From contig CALWIZ010000001.1 in NCBI GenBank assembly GCA_944380885.1, positions 124,001 to 188,000 of the forward strand: a DNA stretch of 64,000 bases, written 5' to 3'. Under the pieces are notes generated by a model. That model did not search any database. It was not told the DNA's origin and saw only the letters and a list, made by a program, of their open reading frames with translations. Position numbers and translations under genes: made by a program. Shown one piece after another: positions 24,294 to 32,609 of this stretch (position 1 is its first letter; each line of letters starts with the position of its first letter). Origin of the DNA: an uncultured Clostridia bacterium (GTDB lineage: Bacteria; Bacillota; Clostridia; Oscillospirales; Acutalibacteraceae).

Positions 24294-24322
24294 ATTATAT
24301 CACACATCACCCTGAAGGTCAA
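24294..24322 (-). promoter_or_regulatory. Promoter of the rpmG operon
   Basis: Minus-strand TTGACC (24322-24317), 17-base spacer, TATAAT (24299-24294). Confidence 0.85.
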
Positions 24323-24342
24323 GAGTTTTTTTACTGCTTTTG

Positions 24343-24822
24343 CTATTTATGGTAGGCTCCGCCTCCGTTTATACGGAAGGCGCGGTAAAGCTGCTCAAGA
24401 AGCATTATTCGGAAAAGCTGGTGCGGGAAGGTGAGCTTTGAAAAAGACAGTCTTATATCCGATAGCCGCTTTACCTTTTCGGACAGTCCGTATGAGCTGC
24501 CTATAATAAATACGAGCGGACGTCCGCTGCTCTGGTTTTTGTCTATATATTCCGCGAACTGTTCGCTTGAAAGCTCTTTGCCCTCTATGCACAGCGGGAC
24601 AACCGCAGCAGATGGAGGTATCTTTTTTATAATCTGCGCCGCTTCGCGCTCAAGCGCCGCGTCTGTTTCTGCATTTGAGGGTTTGTCCGGCAGCCTTTCG
24701 GGCTCAATTTCCGTCACTGTTATATCGCAGTAGGCTTTGAGTCGTTTCAAATATTCCGCAGCGGCGTCTTTCAGGTATTTTTCCTTGAGAGACGACATCG
24801 CAATAACCGTTATTTTCATCAT
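24343..24822 (-). CDS. rlmH: 23S rRNA (pseudouridine1915-N3)-methyltransferase RlmH
   Basis: 159 aa SPOUT-class methyltransferase that modifies the pseudouridine at position 1915 in helix 69 of the large subunit. The C-terminal knot motifs are clear: [17 protein letters not shown] (SAM-binding, about residues 103-119) and [20 protein letters not shown], ending in the family's conserved [12 protein letters not shown] 24822 overlaps the upstream gene's stop by four bases. No terminator separates it from the rpmG promoter 20 bases downstream. Confidence 0.96.
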   Translation of the reverse strand: MMKITVIAMSSLKEKYLKDAAAEYLKRLKAYCDITVTEIEPERLPDKPSNAETDAALEREAAQIIKKIPPSAAVVPLCIEGKELSSEQFAEYIDKNQSSGRPLVFIIGSSYGLSEKVKRLSDIRLSFSKLTFPHQLFRIMLLEQLYRAFRINGGGAYHK

Positions 24823-25610
24823 ACCACAGTCACCCTGTTGCTTGACGGCGCCGCCACTGTCAGTATATAATCCCTGCCGTTTTCCGCTCCGGCGTCGGTC
24901 AGAACCGCTTCGGCGGACGAGAGAGCAAGCAGTGGAGTGTTGTTATGGCGGCTGAGATGTCCGAGAATAAAGCGTGTGGTTCCGGCTTCAAGCAGCGCGG
25001 GAAGCTCACAGGCGCATGAGGAATTTGAAATATGCCCCGTATCCGATAATATTCTCATTTTCAGCTCCGGAGGATAAGGCCCTTTTTTGAGCATTTCAAT
25101 ATCGTGGTTCGATTCGAGCAAAACCGCGTTGCTGCCCCTGAGCGCCTGCCTTATTTCGTCCGTAACCTTTCCGAGGTCGGTGCAAACTGATATTTTCACA
25201 TTGTCCGGCATGAAAAAGCAGTATCCGCTTGAGCCGTCACAGTCATGCGGAGTGGCGAACCTGATAAACGCCGCGGCAGAGGTTTCTGTCACTTTTCCGC
25301 TTTGTACAGCAAGAGTTTCAATACCGGCGGGTATTTTACCCGCGCAGGTAAGGGCGGAAAGGGTTTTTTCAGACGCTATTACGCGCGCTCCGGTTTTTTT
25401 GAGAAACGGCGTAAGACCTTTAATATGGTCTGTATGCTCGTGCGTAATGAAAATATCAGTAATATCGTCAATCCGGCCGCCTGCCGCCTCAACCGCTGCC
25501 GAGATTGAACGCAGCGAAGCGCCCGCGTCAATAAGCAGAGAGCCCAAAGGACCGGATATATATGTACTGTTACCTGTTGAGCCGCTGAAAAGCGGACAGA
25601 TTATTGACAT
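24819..25610 (-). CDS. MBL-fold metallohydrolase, WalJ/YycJ-like
   Basis: 263 aa. The beta-lactamase-fold metal motif ITHEHTDHIKGL (HxHxDH, about residues 55-66) is preceded by SGSTGNSTYI and LLIDAG, and further ligands lie in SNHDIEML and LGHLSRHN. This set is characteristic of the WalJ/YycJ subgroup, proposed to be exonuclease-like and linked in Bacilli to the WalRK cell-wall regulon; here it is paired with rlmH, as is also common near yycJ. ATG 25610 behind AAGGAG is preferred to an upstream start 19 codons earlier. Confidence 0.9.
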   Translation of the reverse strand: MSIICPLFSGSTGNSTYISGPLGSLLIDAGASLRSISAAVEAAGGRIDDITDIFITHEHTDHIKGLTPFLKKTGARVIASEKTLSALTCAGKIPAGIETLAVQSGKVTETSAAAFIRFATPHDCDGSSGYCFFMPDNVKISVCTDLGKVTDEIRQALRGSNAVLLESNHDIEMLKKGPYPPELKMRILSDTGHISNSSCACELPALLEAGTTRFILGHLSRHNNTPLLALSSAEAVLTDAGAENGRDYILTVAAPSSNRVTVV

Positions 25611-25623
25611 TTTTATTCTCCTT

Positions 25624-25652
25624 AAAAAAACACGGACCGTCTGCGCGGTCCG
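25624..25652 (-). terminator. Intrinsic terminator after murA
   Basis: CGGACC (25633-25638)/GGTCCG (25647-25652) stem followed on the minus strand by a seven-base T-run. It separates murA from the metallohydrolase-rlmH pair, although the latter's ribosome binding site lies close by. Confidence 0.8.
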
Positions 25653-25663
25653 CAAAGTTTGAT

Positions 25664-26950
25664 TCAAGCCTGTTTGAGCATCGGAGCCGTATCAAAGACG
25701 GGCACGCGCTTTATGTCGGCACCAAGTGCAGAAAATTTCTCCACGACGTTTTCATATCCTCTGTCGATATGGTCAATTTCCTCTATTTCCGTAGTCCCGT
25801 TCGCGGCAAGTCCCGCTATAATCATGGCGGCGCCTGCTCTTAAATCAACCGCCCTTACAGGTGCGGGATTGAGGCTTTTTACACCCGTTATAACCGCGGT
25901 TTTACCATCTACCTGAATATCCGCCCCCATAAGGGTAAGCTGCTCAACATACCTGAAACGGCTGTCCCACACGCCCTCGGTCACTATGCTGGTGCCGTCC
26001 GCAAGGCTCAGCACCGTGGCAATCTGAGGCTGCATATCGGTAGGGAAGCCGGGGTGCGGCATAGTTTTTATATTGCATTTTTTCGGGCGCCTTGTCATCT
26101 GTACTCTGACGGCTTCGTCATACTCGGTGACCTTTGCCCCGATTTCTATGAGCTTCGCAATTATGGATTCAAGGTGCTTCGGTGTAACATTCGTAACAAG
26201 TATATCGCCGCGTGCCGCTACCGCGGCAGCCATATAGGTGCCTGCCTCAATTTGATCCGGAATAATGCTGTAAGTAGTTCCGCTTAAATGCTTTACTCCG
26301 CGTATTTTTATAACGCCGGTACCCGCGCCCATAATATTCGCGCCCATTGAATTGAGAAAATTCGCAAGATCGACTATATGAGGCTCTCTGGCGGCGTTTT
26401 CTATTACAGTAAGGCCGTTAGCCTTGACCGCTGCAAGCATAATATTTATCGTTGCTCCGACCGAAACGACATCAAGATAAATGGAGCATCCGGAAAGCTG
26501 CTGGGCTTTTGCGTCAACCATTCCGTTTTCAATGGTCATTCTGGCGCCGAGTGCCTCAAAACCTTTTATGTGCTGGTCTATCGGTCTGACCCCGAAATCA
26601 CAGCCGCCGGGAGGTGATACCCTTGCTCTTTTAAGTCTTCCGAGCAGAGCTCCGAGAAAATAGCTTGAAGCTCGCATACCTTCCGCCATTTTTTTTGAAA
26701 CCACAAATGAATTAACATGGCGCGGATCGATTTCCACGGTAGATTTGTTTATCGTTCTTATCTGTGCGCCGAGGCACTGCATTGTTTTAAGAAGGGTAGA
26801 TACATCGGAAATATTGGGAAGGTTTTCAATTACACATGGCTCATCTGAAAGAAGAACCGCGGGAAGTATGGCGACAGCGGCATTTTTAGCTCCGCTTATG
26901 CGGACTTCGCCTTTTAAGGCGTTGCCGCCGTTAATTACGAATTTCTCCAA
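25664..26950 (-). CDS. murA: UDP-N-acetylglucosamine 1-carboxyvinyltransferase
   Basis: About 428 aa enzyme that transfers enolpyruvate from PEP to UDP-GlcNAc, the first committed step of peptidoglycan synthesis and the fosfomycin target. Typical segments: GEVRISGAKNAAVAILPAVL at the N-terminus, the catalytic-loop cysteine in SPPGGCDFGVRPID (about residues 112-125), and PHPGFPTDMQPQ. The frame opens with GTG at 26959, but TTG at 26950, nine bases after GGGAG, gives the more usual MEKFVINGG start. It has a perfect consensus promoter and a terminator, hence is monocistronic. Confidence 0.95.
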   Translation of the reverse strand: MEKFVINGGNALKGEVRISGAKNAAVAILPAVLLSDEPCVIENLPNISDVSTLLKTMQCLGAQIRTINKSTVEIDPRHVNSFVVSKKMAEGMRASSYFLGALLGRLKRARVSPPGGCDFGVRPIDQHIKGFEALGARMTIENGMVDAKAQQLSGCSIYLDVVSVGATINIMLAAVKANGLTVIENAAREPHIVDLANFLNSMGANIMGAGTGVIKIRGVKHLSGTTYSIIPDQIEAGTYMAAAVAARGDILVTNVTPKHLESIIAKLIEIGAKVTEYDEAVRVQMTRRPKKCNIKTMPHPGFPTDMQPQIATVLSLADGTSIVTEGVWDSRFRYVEQLTLMGADIQVDGKTAVITGVKSLNPAPVRAVDLRAGAAMIIAGLAANGTTEIEEIDHIDRGYENVVEKFSALGADIKRVPVFDTAPMLKQA

Positions 26951-27020
26951 AAGAGGCACTCCCAGTCACAAGAATATTTATATATAGTGTTACCGTAATT
27001 TAAAAATCAATACGTTTAGT

Positions 27021-27049
27021 ATTATAAACATATTTGGTTGATTTGTCAA
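27021..27049 (-). promoter_or_regulatory. Consensus sigma-A promoter of murA
   Basis: Minus-strand TTGACA (27049-27044), 17-base spacer, TATAAT (27026-27021): perfect match to consensus. Confidence 0.92.
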
Positions 27050-27137
27050 TTTTTTAATTATGACAAAAATATTACTTTTGAATAAAAAAACGACAATATT
27101 CCCGACATCGGGGATTGGATCTTATAAAAACTGACTG

Positions 27138-27179
27138 CAAAATAATGAACACGAAAAGACCGCAAGGCCGTTCGTGCTC
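27138..27179 (-). terminator. Terminator after jag
   Basis: Arms GAACACGAA (27147-27155) and TTCGTGCTC (27171-27179), one G-U pair, with ATTATTTT following on the minus strand. It closes the rpmH-rnpA-yidD-yidC-jag cluster. Confidence 0.65.
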
Positions 27180-27195
27180 ATATTATTTATGTTAT

Positions 27196-28242
27196 TCAGT
27201 TGATTTTTCCGTACAGAGGAGTGTCGCTGTCTTTTTTGGGCTCTCTTGACGGAGCGGCCGGTGTGCTTTTCTGTACGGGACGGCGGTTTGAACGGCTGCC
27301 GCGCCTTGAATTTTCTCTTTTCGGAGGTCTTGGGTCTCCGCCTTCAAGCGAAATAACGACACGTCTTGCAGCGCCTTCACCGAAGGAATTGGAAGCTACG
27401 CCCTCAATCCCCTGAACCGTGGTGTGTATAATACGTCTCTCGTAAGGATTCATAGGTTCGAGACTGCGGTTCTTGCCTGTTTTAAGAACCTGAGCGGAAA
27501 CGCGTTTTGCCAGAGCAATAAGCGCTTCCTCACGCTTTTCGCGGTAATTTCCGATATTTATGGCGACTCTGTAATATCCGCCGCCGTTGTTCGCCGCAAG
27601 ACCCGTAAGGTACTGAATGGCGTCAAGCGTTTCGCCGCGGTGACCGATGACGGTTCCGAGACCCTCACCGTCAAGCTCTATAAGGGCGGCATTTTCCTTT
27701 TCAGCAACCTTTATTGTGATCTCTGAACATCCGAGATGTGAAAGTACGGTTCTGATATACGCTACCGCTTTTCCGGCTTTTGTGTCAGCGGGAACATCGC
27801 CGGCGTCTTTCAGCTCTCCGTAGCCCTCGCTGAGGTCATATTTTTTATTCGGCTGTTTTTTTTCTTTTGCTTCCTTGCTTTCGGTTTCCTCAGATGACTG
27901 TGGCGCGGCCTTTTCCTCTGCCTTCGGAGCTGTCTTTTCCGCCGGCTTTTCACTTTTCTGAGGCTTTGCTTCAGCAGGCTGAGCCTTTTCGGCAGACGGT
28001 TTCTGCTCTGCCTTTACAGGCTTTTGGGAATTTTTTTTGCGCTGCTTCGGTTTTTCGTCGGGTATCTCGACAAAAACTCTGACCTGAGCCTGTCTTCCGC
28101 CGAAAAGGCCGAGAGTCTTTTTCTTCGGAGTGTCTATTACTTCAAACTGTATTTCTTCATCTTCCGCCGCGTTGAGTTCCGCGATGGCTTTTTCTTTTGC
28201 CTCGTCTATTGTATCGCCGAAGCCTCTTGCTTCTTTAATCAA
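27196..28242 (-). CDS. jag: Jag/KhpB RNA-binding protein (SpoIIIJ-associated)
   Basis: 348 aa. N-terminal Jag_N domain (about residues 1-55, ending KKKTLGLFGGRQAQVRV). A long Lys/Ala/Pro/Glu-rich linker (about 60-150) leads to a KH domain with VIGHRGETLDAIQYLTGL (about 205-222), an R3H domain (about 250-305, EPMNPYERRIIHTTVQ) and a basic Arg/Ser-rich tail. KhpB, with KhpA, binds RNA and influences elongation of the cell wall. TTG 28242 behind GGAGG is the start; the frame open upstream would run through the yidC gene's end. The linker is longer than in Bacillus. Confidence 0.94.
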   Translation of the reverse strand: MIKEARGFGDTIDEAKEKAIAELNAAEDEEIQFEVIDTPKKKTLGLFGGRQAQVRVFVEIPDEKPKQRKKNSQKPVKAEQKPSAEKAQPAEAKPQKSEKPAEKTAPKAEEKAAPQSSEETESKEAKEKKQPNKKYDLSEGYGELKDAGDVPADTKAGKAVAYIRTVLSHLGCSEITIKVAEKENAALIELDGEGLGTVIGHRGETLDAIQYLTGLAANNGGGYYRVAINIGNYREKREEALIALAKRVSAQVLKTGKNRSLEPMNPYERRIIHTTVQGIEGVASNSFGEGAARRVVISLEGGDPRPPKRENSRRGSRSNRRPVQKSTPAAPSREPKKDSDTPLYGKIN

Positions 28243-28261
28243 GAGATAACCTCCTGTCAAT

Positions 28262-29191
28262 TTATTTTCCTGTTTGAACACTTTCATCAGAAGCGTCCGC
28301 TGAAGCCGCCTTTTTTAACTGGATTTCCTCAAAATCACATTCCTTGTTCAGCTCTTTGAGACGCTGCCTCGACAGCATTTTATGCGGCCCGTAGAATTGC
28401 TGCACGCCTATCTGTATTATTCCTCCGATAAGCGACGAGCAGGTCCAGTAAAAGGTAACGCCGCCCGGCAGCGTAAATCCTATTACCAGAGAAATCAGCG
28501 GCATTGTCAGCATCATTCCCATCATATTGGGAGCGTCGGGATTTATTTTTTTCTGCATCATAAGAGAAAGAGCGCTTGTAAGCATCTGAGCTAAAAACGC
28601 TATTACCGGCATAATCCATATAAGCTGAGCGTCATGGAATATGTCAAACGAAAATTTCGGAGACTGTGTAAGGTCGATTCCGAAAAAACTAAAATCAATA
28701 TCATTAAGCTTTGAGGATATTTCCGGAAAGTTTATGTCCCCGTTTCTTATGGCTTCGATTATCTGAAGCTCGGATTTATTGCCGGAAAGCTGATTCGCTG
28801 CCTCGGTTATTACCGATTTATCGATATGCATAAGATAGGTGAGAGGCGACATAATCAGCCAGTAAATGCTCATCATAAGGACAAGCCGCAGTATCATAGG
28901 CAGGCAGCCGCCCGACATTGATACGCCTTCCTCCTGATACAGCTTCTGCATTGCTTCGCTGTATTTCTGCTTGTCGTCTCCGTATCTTTTCTTAAGGTCG
29001 TCAAGCTTCGGTTTTATTCTGGTCTGCTGAACCGAAGATTTCTGGCTTTTTATGCTCAGTGGAATAAGGGCAATGTTTGCTAAGAGCGTAAAAAAGAAAA
29101 CTGAGGCGGCAAAGTTTCCGCCGAAAAGTCCGGCAAGAGTTTCAAGCACCCAGCCGAGCGGTATATTTATAATATTGAATATTGTTTGCAT
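28262..29191 (-). CDS. yidC: Membrane protein insertase YidC/SpoIIIJ
   Basis: 309 aa, Gram-positive (Oxa1-type) insertase without the large periplasmic domain. Predicted helices include the hydrophilic-groove helix with the conserved Arg in SIKSQKSSVQQTRIKPKL region, then SGGCLPMILRLVLMMSIYWL and the C-terminal PGGVTFYWTCSSLIGGIIQI. It ends in a basic/acidic cytoplasmic tail. A 90-residue segment between helices two and three is longer than in Bacillus. It lies in the conserved order rpmH-rnpA-yidD-yidC-jag, 20 bases before jag. Confidence 0.95.
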   Translation of the reverse strand: MQTIFNIINIPLGWVLETLAGLFGGNFAASVFFFTLLANIALIPLSIKSQKSSVQQTRIKPKLDDLKKRYGDDKQKYSEAMQKLYQEEGVSMSGGCLPMILRLVLMMSIYWLIMSPLTYLMHIDKSVITEAANQLSGNKSELQIIEAIRNGDINFPEISSKLNDIDFSFFGIDLTQSPKFSFDIFHDAQLIWIMPVIAFLAQMLTSALSLMMQKKINPDAPNMMGMMLTMPLISLVIGFTLPGGVTFYWTCSSLIGGIIQIGVQQFYGPHKMLSRQRLKELNKECDFEEIQLKKAASADASDESVQTGK

Positions 29192-29243
29192 TTATGCACC
29201 GTCCATTCGCACCGCGCAAGGCGGAAACGGATATATTTTTTGT

Positions 29244-29471
29244 TCAGCGCCGCGCGCGCTTTTCGGGCACCGGGTCATAACCGCCCTTGCAGAGCGGATT
29301 ACAGCGCAGAATACGCCAGACACTCAGAGCCATACCGACAACAACGCCCCGCTTCTGTATTGCCTCAATAGCGTATGAGGAACAGGTCGGGGTAAATCTG
29401 CAGCAGGAAATTTTGCGCGGCGAAATATTTTTCTGATAAAATCTAATCAGCCATATAAGAAGTCTGCTCAT
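29244..29471 (-). CDS. yidD: Membrane protein insertion efficiency factor YidD
   Basis: 75 aa. Contains the family core [19 protein letters not shown] (cysteine-rich) and [17 protein letters not shown]. It assists YidC-dependent insertion. ATG 29471 is taken as start (a TTG two codons earlier also is possible). It overlaps the end of rnpA by about 29 bases. Confidence 0.94.
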   Translation of the reverse strand: MSRLLIWLIRFYQKNISPRKISCCRFTPTCSSYAIEAIQKRGVVVGMALSVWRILRCNPLCKGGYDPVPEKRARR

Positions 29472-29817
29472 TTGCAATCACATCGTTTATAACGCCGGCC
29501 TGAATCAAGAGCTTTTTCATGGAAGCGGCGGCGTCCGTACTTTTGATATCAAGTATTTTGGTTCTCGCTACGATTACGAAATCGTATCCCGCCGTGATTT
29601 GGGGCAGACATTCCCTGAAAGCGGCGGTTATAACTCTCTTTGCGCGGTTACGCTTAACCGCTCCGCCTAATTTTTTACCGGCGGTTATTCCGAGACGGAT
29701 CCCTCTGCGCGCTTTGACGACATATATGACAAAAAAAGGCGAAACAAATGATTTTCCTTTTTTGTAGGCGCGCCTGAAGCTGTAATTTTCCTTTAGTTTA
29801 ATTACACTGTTGTTCAT
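29443..29817 (-). CDS. rnpA: Ribonuclease P protein component
   Basis: 124 aa basic protein that supports the RNA subunit in 5' processing of tRNA. The RNR-type motif is visible as [20 protein letters not shown] (about residues 50-69), with [20 protein letters not shown] near the N-terminus. ATG 29817. A hairpin terminator/attenuator separates it from rpmH. Confidence 0.96.
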   Translation of the reverse strand: MNNSVIKLKENYSFRRAYKKGKSFVSPFFVIYVVKARRGIRLGITAGKKLGGAVKRNRAKRVITAAFRECLPQITAGYDFVIVARTKILDIKSTDAAASMKKLLIQAGVINDVIANEQTSYMAD

Positions 29818-29821
29818 ACCA

Positions 29822-29853
29822 CAATAAAATGAAAAGCCACTTTAAGTGGCTTT
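29822..29853 (-). terminator. Attenuator-like hairpin between rpmH and rnpA
   Basis: AAAGCCAC (29833-29840)/GTGGCTTT (29846-29853) with a T-rich stretch after it on the minus strand. Probably partial termination that keeps rpmH expression above rnpA. Confidence 0.65.
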
Positions 29854-29962
29854 AGCCTGTCATAATAAATATGAAGCGGCAGCTTTACTGTTTTATGAAG
29901 ACGGGCAATGCTGAAAGCAGCCTGTCCCGATTCGGCGTATTAGTGCCGAAAAGCAATGTTTA

Positions 29963-30097
29963 TCAGTATGTCAGCTGCTTTCTGCCTTTGGCTCTGCGGC
30001 GGGCAAGTACCTTGCGGCCGTTAGCGGTAGCCATTCTCTTTAAAAAGCCGTGTTCCTTTTTTCTGTGGAGCTTTTTAGGCTGGTAAGTCCTTTTCAT
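29963..30097 (-). CDS. rpmH: 50S ribosomal protein L34
   Basis: 44 aa, very basic: starts [20 protein letters not shown] and ends [11 protein letters not shown] 30097 lies behind AAGGAGGG. First gene of the rpmH-rnpA-yidD-yidC-jag cluster that usually lies next to dnaA and the origin of replication; dnaA is not adjacent here. Confidence 0.98.
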   Translation of the reverse strand: MKRTYQPKKLHRKKEHGFLKRMATANGRKVLARRRAKGRKQLTY

Positions 30098-30182
30098 TTG
30101 TAAACCCTCCTTATAAACGCATATCGGTTATGAACACCGTAAATATCTTTTGACAATTCAAGTCATAACCTATCGATTCTAA

Positions 30183-30212
30183 ATTATACCCCAAATTCCA
30201 TATCCATGTCAA
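30183..30212 (-). promoter_or_regulatory. Promoter of the rpmH cluster
   Basis: Minus-strand TTGACA (30212-30207), 18-base spacer, TATAAT (30188-30183), with an 85-base leader before rpmH. Confidence 0.85.
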
Positions 30213-30242
30213 TAAAAAAATTTAAAACAGCAAAAAATATAC

Positions 30243-30271
30243 TTGTAAAATGGTGTATTTGTAATTATAAT
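30243..30271 (+). promoter_or_regulatory. Promoter of the SGNH hydrolase gene
   Basis: TTGTAA (30243-30248), 17-base spacer, TATAAT (30266-30271), 24 bases upstream of the ATG; it diverges from the rpmH promoter. Confidence 0.75.
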
Positions 30272-30294
30272 TGTAAAAAAAGGGGTGGAAATAT

Positions 30295-31080
30295 ATGATA
30301 TTGGATGGAATTTTTGAAAACGATAACGAAAAGCCTCTTCAGACATTGGCGGATGACGGCGGTTTTACCTCTGTTTTCAGAACAATTTGCTGTATAGGGG
30401 ACAGTCTTTCATCAGGCGAGTTTGAGGCAAAAAACGAGAAAGGGCAGCATACTTACCACGATATGTATGAGTATTCGTGGGGTCAGTATATCGCGCGTAT
30501 GTGCGGCAGCAAGGTGTATAATTTTTCGCGAGGCGGAATGACCACACAGGAATATTGCGAATCCTTCGCCGATGAAAAGGATTTCTGGAATCCGGAATAC
30601 GCCGCACAGGCATATATAATAGCGCTCGGCGTAAACGATATATTGGGACAGAACAAGCCGGTCGGAACAGTCGACGATGTTGATTTTAACGATTGGCGCA
30701 ATAATAAGAAAAATTTTGCCGGCTATTACGCTCAGATAATCCAGAGAATGAAGGAAATTCAGCCGCGCGCCAAATTTTTTCTTATGACTATGCTGCGTGA
30801 CGGCGAAAACGATCGCAATCCGCAGGGAAAGCAGGAGCACAGAAAGCTGCTTTACGGTTTTTCGGAAAAGTTCGACAACACTTATGTTTTAGACCTGCTT
30901 GAGTACGGACCGGTATATGACGATAAATTCAGGGAGAAGTTTTATATGCTCGGTCATTTAAACCCTATGGGATATGTATTTACCGCAAAAATGGTTGCTT
31001 CTTATATTGATTACATAATAAGGCACAATATGCGTGATTTCAATGAGGTCGGGTTTATAGGAACCGATCTTCACGGATAA
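30295..31080 (+). CDS. SGNH/GDSL-family hydrolase
   Basis: 261 aa, no signal peptide, so cytoplasmic. The SGNH blocks are present: GDSLSSGE (block I, nucleophilic Ser, about residue 41), FSRGGMTT (block II Gly), ALGVNDILGQ (block III Asn, about residue 121) and GHLNPMGY (block V His, about residue 222). The family covers esterases, lipases and carbohydrate deacetylases; the substrate cannot be inferred. Start ATG 30295 behind AGGGGTGG. It is monocistronic with its own promoter and terminator. Confidence 0.88.
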   Translation: MILDGIFENDNEKPLQTLADDGGFTSVFRTICCIGDSLSSGEFEAKNEKGQHTYHDMYEYSWGQYIARMCGSKVYNFSRGGMTTQEYCESFADEKDFWNPEYAAQAYIIALGVNDILGQNKPVGTVDDVDFNDWRNNKKNFAGYYAQIIQRMKEIQPRAKFFLMTMLRDGENDRNPQGKQEHRKLLYGFSEKFDNTYVLDLLEYGPVYDDKFREKFYMLGHLNPMGYVFTAKMVASYIDYIIRHNMRDFNEVGFIGTDLHG

Positions 31081-31085
31081 ACTTG

Positions 31086-31126
31086 AACCGGCTGCTGCAC
31101 TGAAAAGGCAACAGCCGGTTTTCTTT
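31086..31126 (+). terminator. Terminator after the SGNH hydrolase gene
   Basis: AACCGGCTGCTG (31086-31097)/CAACAGCCGGTT (31109-31120) with TTCTTT following; it lies between convergent genes. Confidence 0.85.
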
Positions 31127-31703
31127 ATCTTATATATTTGAAGCTTCCTATGTCGGACGGATCGCTTTTATGGTTTTCAATATAGTCGAAAAGCTTTTCG
31201 GGGTCTTCCGTGAAAAAACAGAGCTTCAGCGCCTGTTGCGTCATAAATTTTTTGTCAGCCGCGTTTTCAAGCATTGCTTTCAGTACGTCGTAGTAACCGC
31301 CGACATTGAAAACGGCTATCGGCTTTGTATGTCTTCCAAGCTGCCTTAATGTGAAAATCTCGAAAAACTCGTCGAAGGTGCCCGGACCGCCCGGCGTCAT
31401 AATAAAAGCGTCGGCACGGGTCTCCATTATTTCCTTGCGTTCACGCATAGTTTTTGTATACACAAATTCGGTGCAGTTTTCAAAAAGACGTCCGTCAACA
31501 TTGAAAAAGGAAGGGGCAACACCGGTGATTTTCCCTCCGGCGGAATATACGCCGCGTGCCGCCGCGCCCATAAGTCCGCTTCCGCCGCCTCCGAAAACAA
31601 GGCTGTGGCCTCTTTTTGCCATAACCGTACCGAGCTTCTCGGTTGCCGAAATATAGCTTTTATCTATTTCATTGCTTGAAGCGCCGTATAAGCAGATATT
31701 CAT
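31125..31703 (-). CDS. LOG family protein (TIGR00730), cytokinin-type phosphoribohydrolase
   Basis: 192 aa Rossmann-fold protein. GGGGSGLMGAAARGVYSAGG near residues 38-57 and the hallmark PGGPGTFDEFFE (about 103-114) identify the LOG/lysine-decarboxylase-like family, which cleaves nucleoside 5'-monophosphates to base and ribose phosphate. RERKEIM upstream supplies the conserved Arg/Lys. Last gene of the minus-strand set LTA synthase, Nudix, DUF523, LOG. Confidence 0.92.
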   Translation of the reverse strand: MNICLYGASSNEIDKSYISATEKLGTVMAKRGHSLVFGGGGSGLMGAAARGVYSAGGKITGVAPSFFNVDGRLFENCTEFVYTKTMRERKEIMETRADAFIMTPGGPGTFDEFFEIFTLRQLGRHTKPIAVFNVGGYYDVLKAMLENAADKKFMTQQALKLCFFTEDPEKLFDYIENHKSDPSDIGSFKYIR

Positions 31704-31716
31704 ATCGCACCGCCTG

Positions 31717-32148
31717 TCATATCAGTTCGTTCATACGGGATTCTCCGTATACCTTTATTCCGTGCTTTTTAAGCAGGGCGGCGCATATGCCGTCCCCATC
31801 GGTCAGCGCTCCGGAAAAGCTGCCGTCATAAATTTTGCCGCTGCCGCACGCCGGACTGCGTTCTTTAAGCAAAGCCGCTTCACAGCCGAAAAACCGCGCG
31901 AGCCGTAAAACCTCGTTCGCTCCTTTAAGATATTGCGCGGTGCGGTCAAAACCGTCACGGCTGAATACACATCCGTTTTTAACCTCACAGGGTGTTCTCG
32001 GAGTAGGCAGACCGCCCAGTATCTCAGGGCAAACCGGTATTAAATTATATTTATCCTTAAGGGTTATTATTCTGTCGGCGGGCTTTGAAGCCCCGTCGTA
32101 CCTGCACGCCGTGCCTAAAAGGCAGGCACTTACAATCAGCGGCTTCAC
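31717..32148 (-). CDS. DUF523 family protein
   Basis: 143 aa of a conserved but uncharacterised family. Typical residues: VSACLLGTACRYDG at the N-terminus, VCPEILGGLPTPRTPCE in the middle and LKERSPACGSGKIYDG toward the C-terminus. Six conserved cysteines suggest metal or redox chemistry. ATG 32148 overlaps the upstream Nudix stop by four bases, so coupled translation is likely. Confidence 0.9.
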   Translation of the reverse strand: MKPLIVSACLLGTACRYDGASKPADRIITLKDKYNLIPVCPEILGGLPTPRTPCEVKNGCVFSRDGFDRTAQYLKGANEVLRLARFFGCEAALLKERSPACGSGKIYDGSFSGALTDGDGICAALLKKHGIKVYGESRMNELI

Positions 32149-32609
32149 AGCTTTTCACCGTTAAGCGCCGAGTAAACCAGCCGGTCGCCCTCGTATACGA
32201 GCTTTAGTGAGAAAAACGGAGAATTTTCCTCTATAAGGCGGAGAAAAATCTTATCGCCCTCCCATATCGGCATCGTATACAGATTTTCCTTTTTTACCCA
32301 TTCAAGCACGCCTTCGTCGCACTTCTTAACTGTTCCGGAAAAATTGTCTGAATGAAATATATGCATATATTCGGTTTCCCATTTATCAGAAACAAAGGTA
32401 ACTATTCCGCAGTATCGCGCCGAATTAAGCGTAAGTCCTGTTTCCTCAAGCACCTCACGGTTGTTGCATTCCTCCGGACTTTCCCCGTCCTCGAATTTGC
32501 CGCCTATGCCTACCCATTTGTCACGGTTCAGGTCATTTTCCTTTTTAATGCGGTGAAGCATCAGATAACAGCCGTCTTTTTCAATATGGCAGAGGGTGGT
32601 GTTTCTCAT
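32145..32609 (-). CDS. Nudix hydrolase (8-oxo-dGTP diphosphatase-like)
   Basis: 154 aa. The complete Nudix box GX5EX7REUXEEXGU is visible from GGKFEDGESPEECNNREVLE to ETGL (about residues 37-60). The N-terminus RNTTLCHIEKDGCYLMLHRI resembles MutT/YvcI types that hydrolyse modified nucleoside triphosphates. Overlaps the LTA synthase stop by four bases. Confidence 0.92.
   Translation of the reverse strand: MRNTTLCHIEKDGCYLMLHRIKKENDLNRDKWVGIGGKFEDGESPEECNNREVLEETGLTLNSARYCGIVTFVSDKWETEYMHIFHSDNFSGTVKKCDEGVLEWVKKENLYTMPIWEGDKIFLRLIEENSPFFSLKLVYEGDRLVYSALNGEKL

Noticed and set aside
29846..29870. Further copy of the 231-bp repeat after the rpmH/rnpA hairpin
   Set aside because: Only about eight bases (AGCCTGTC) resemble the left end of the repeat; no right end or duplication follows. 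Judged chance.
30100..30300. oriC beside rpmH
   Set aside because: Only one DnaA-box-like string with a mismatch (TTATGAACA) and no dnaA; not enough to call an origin.
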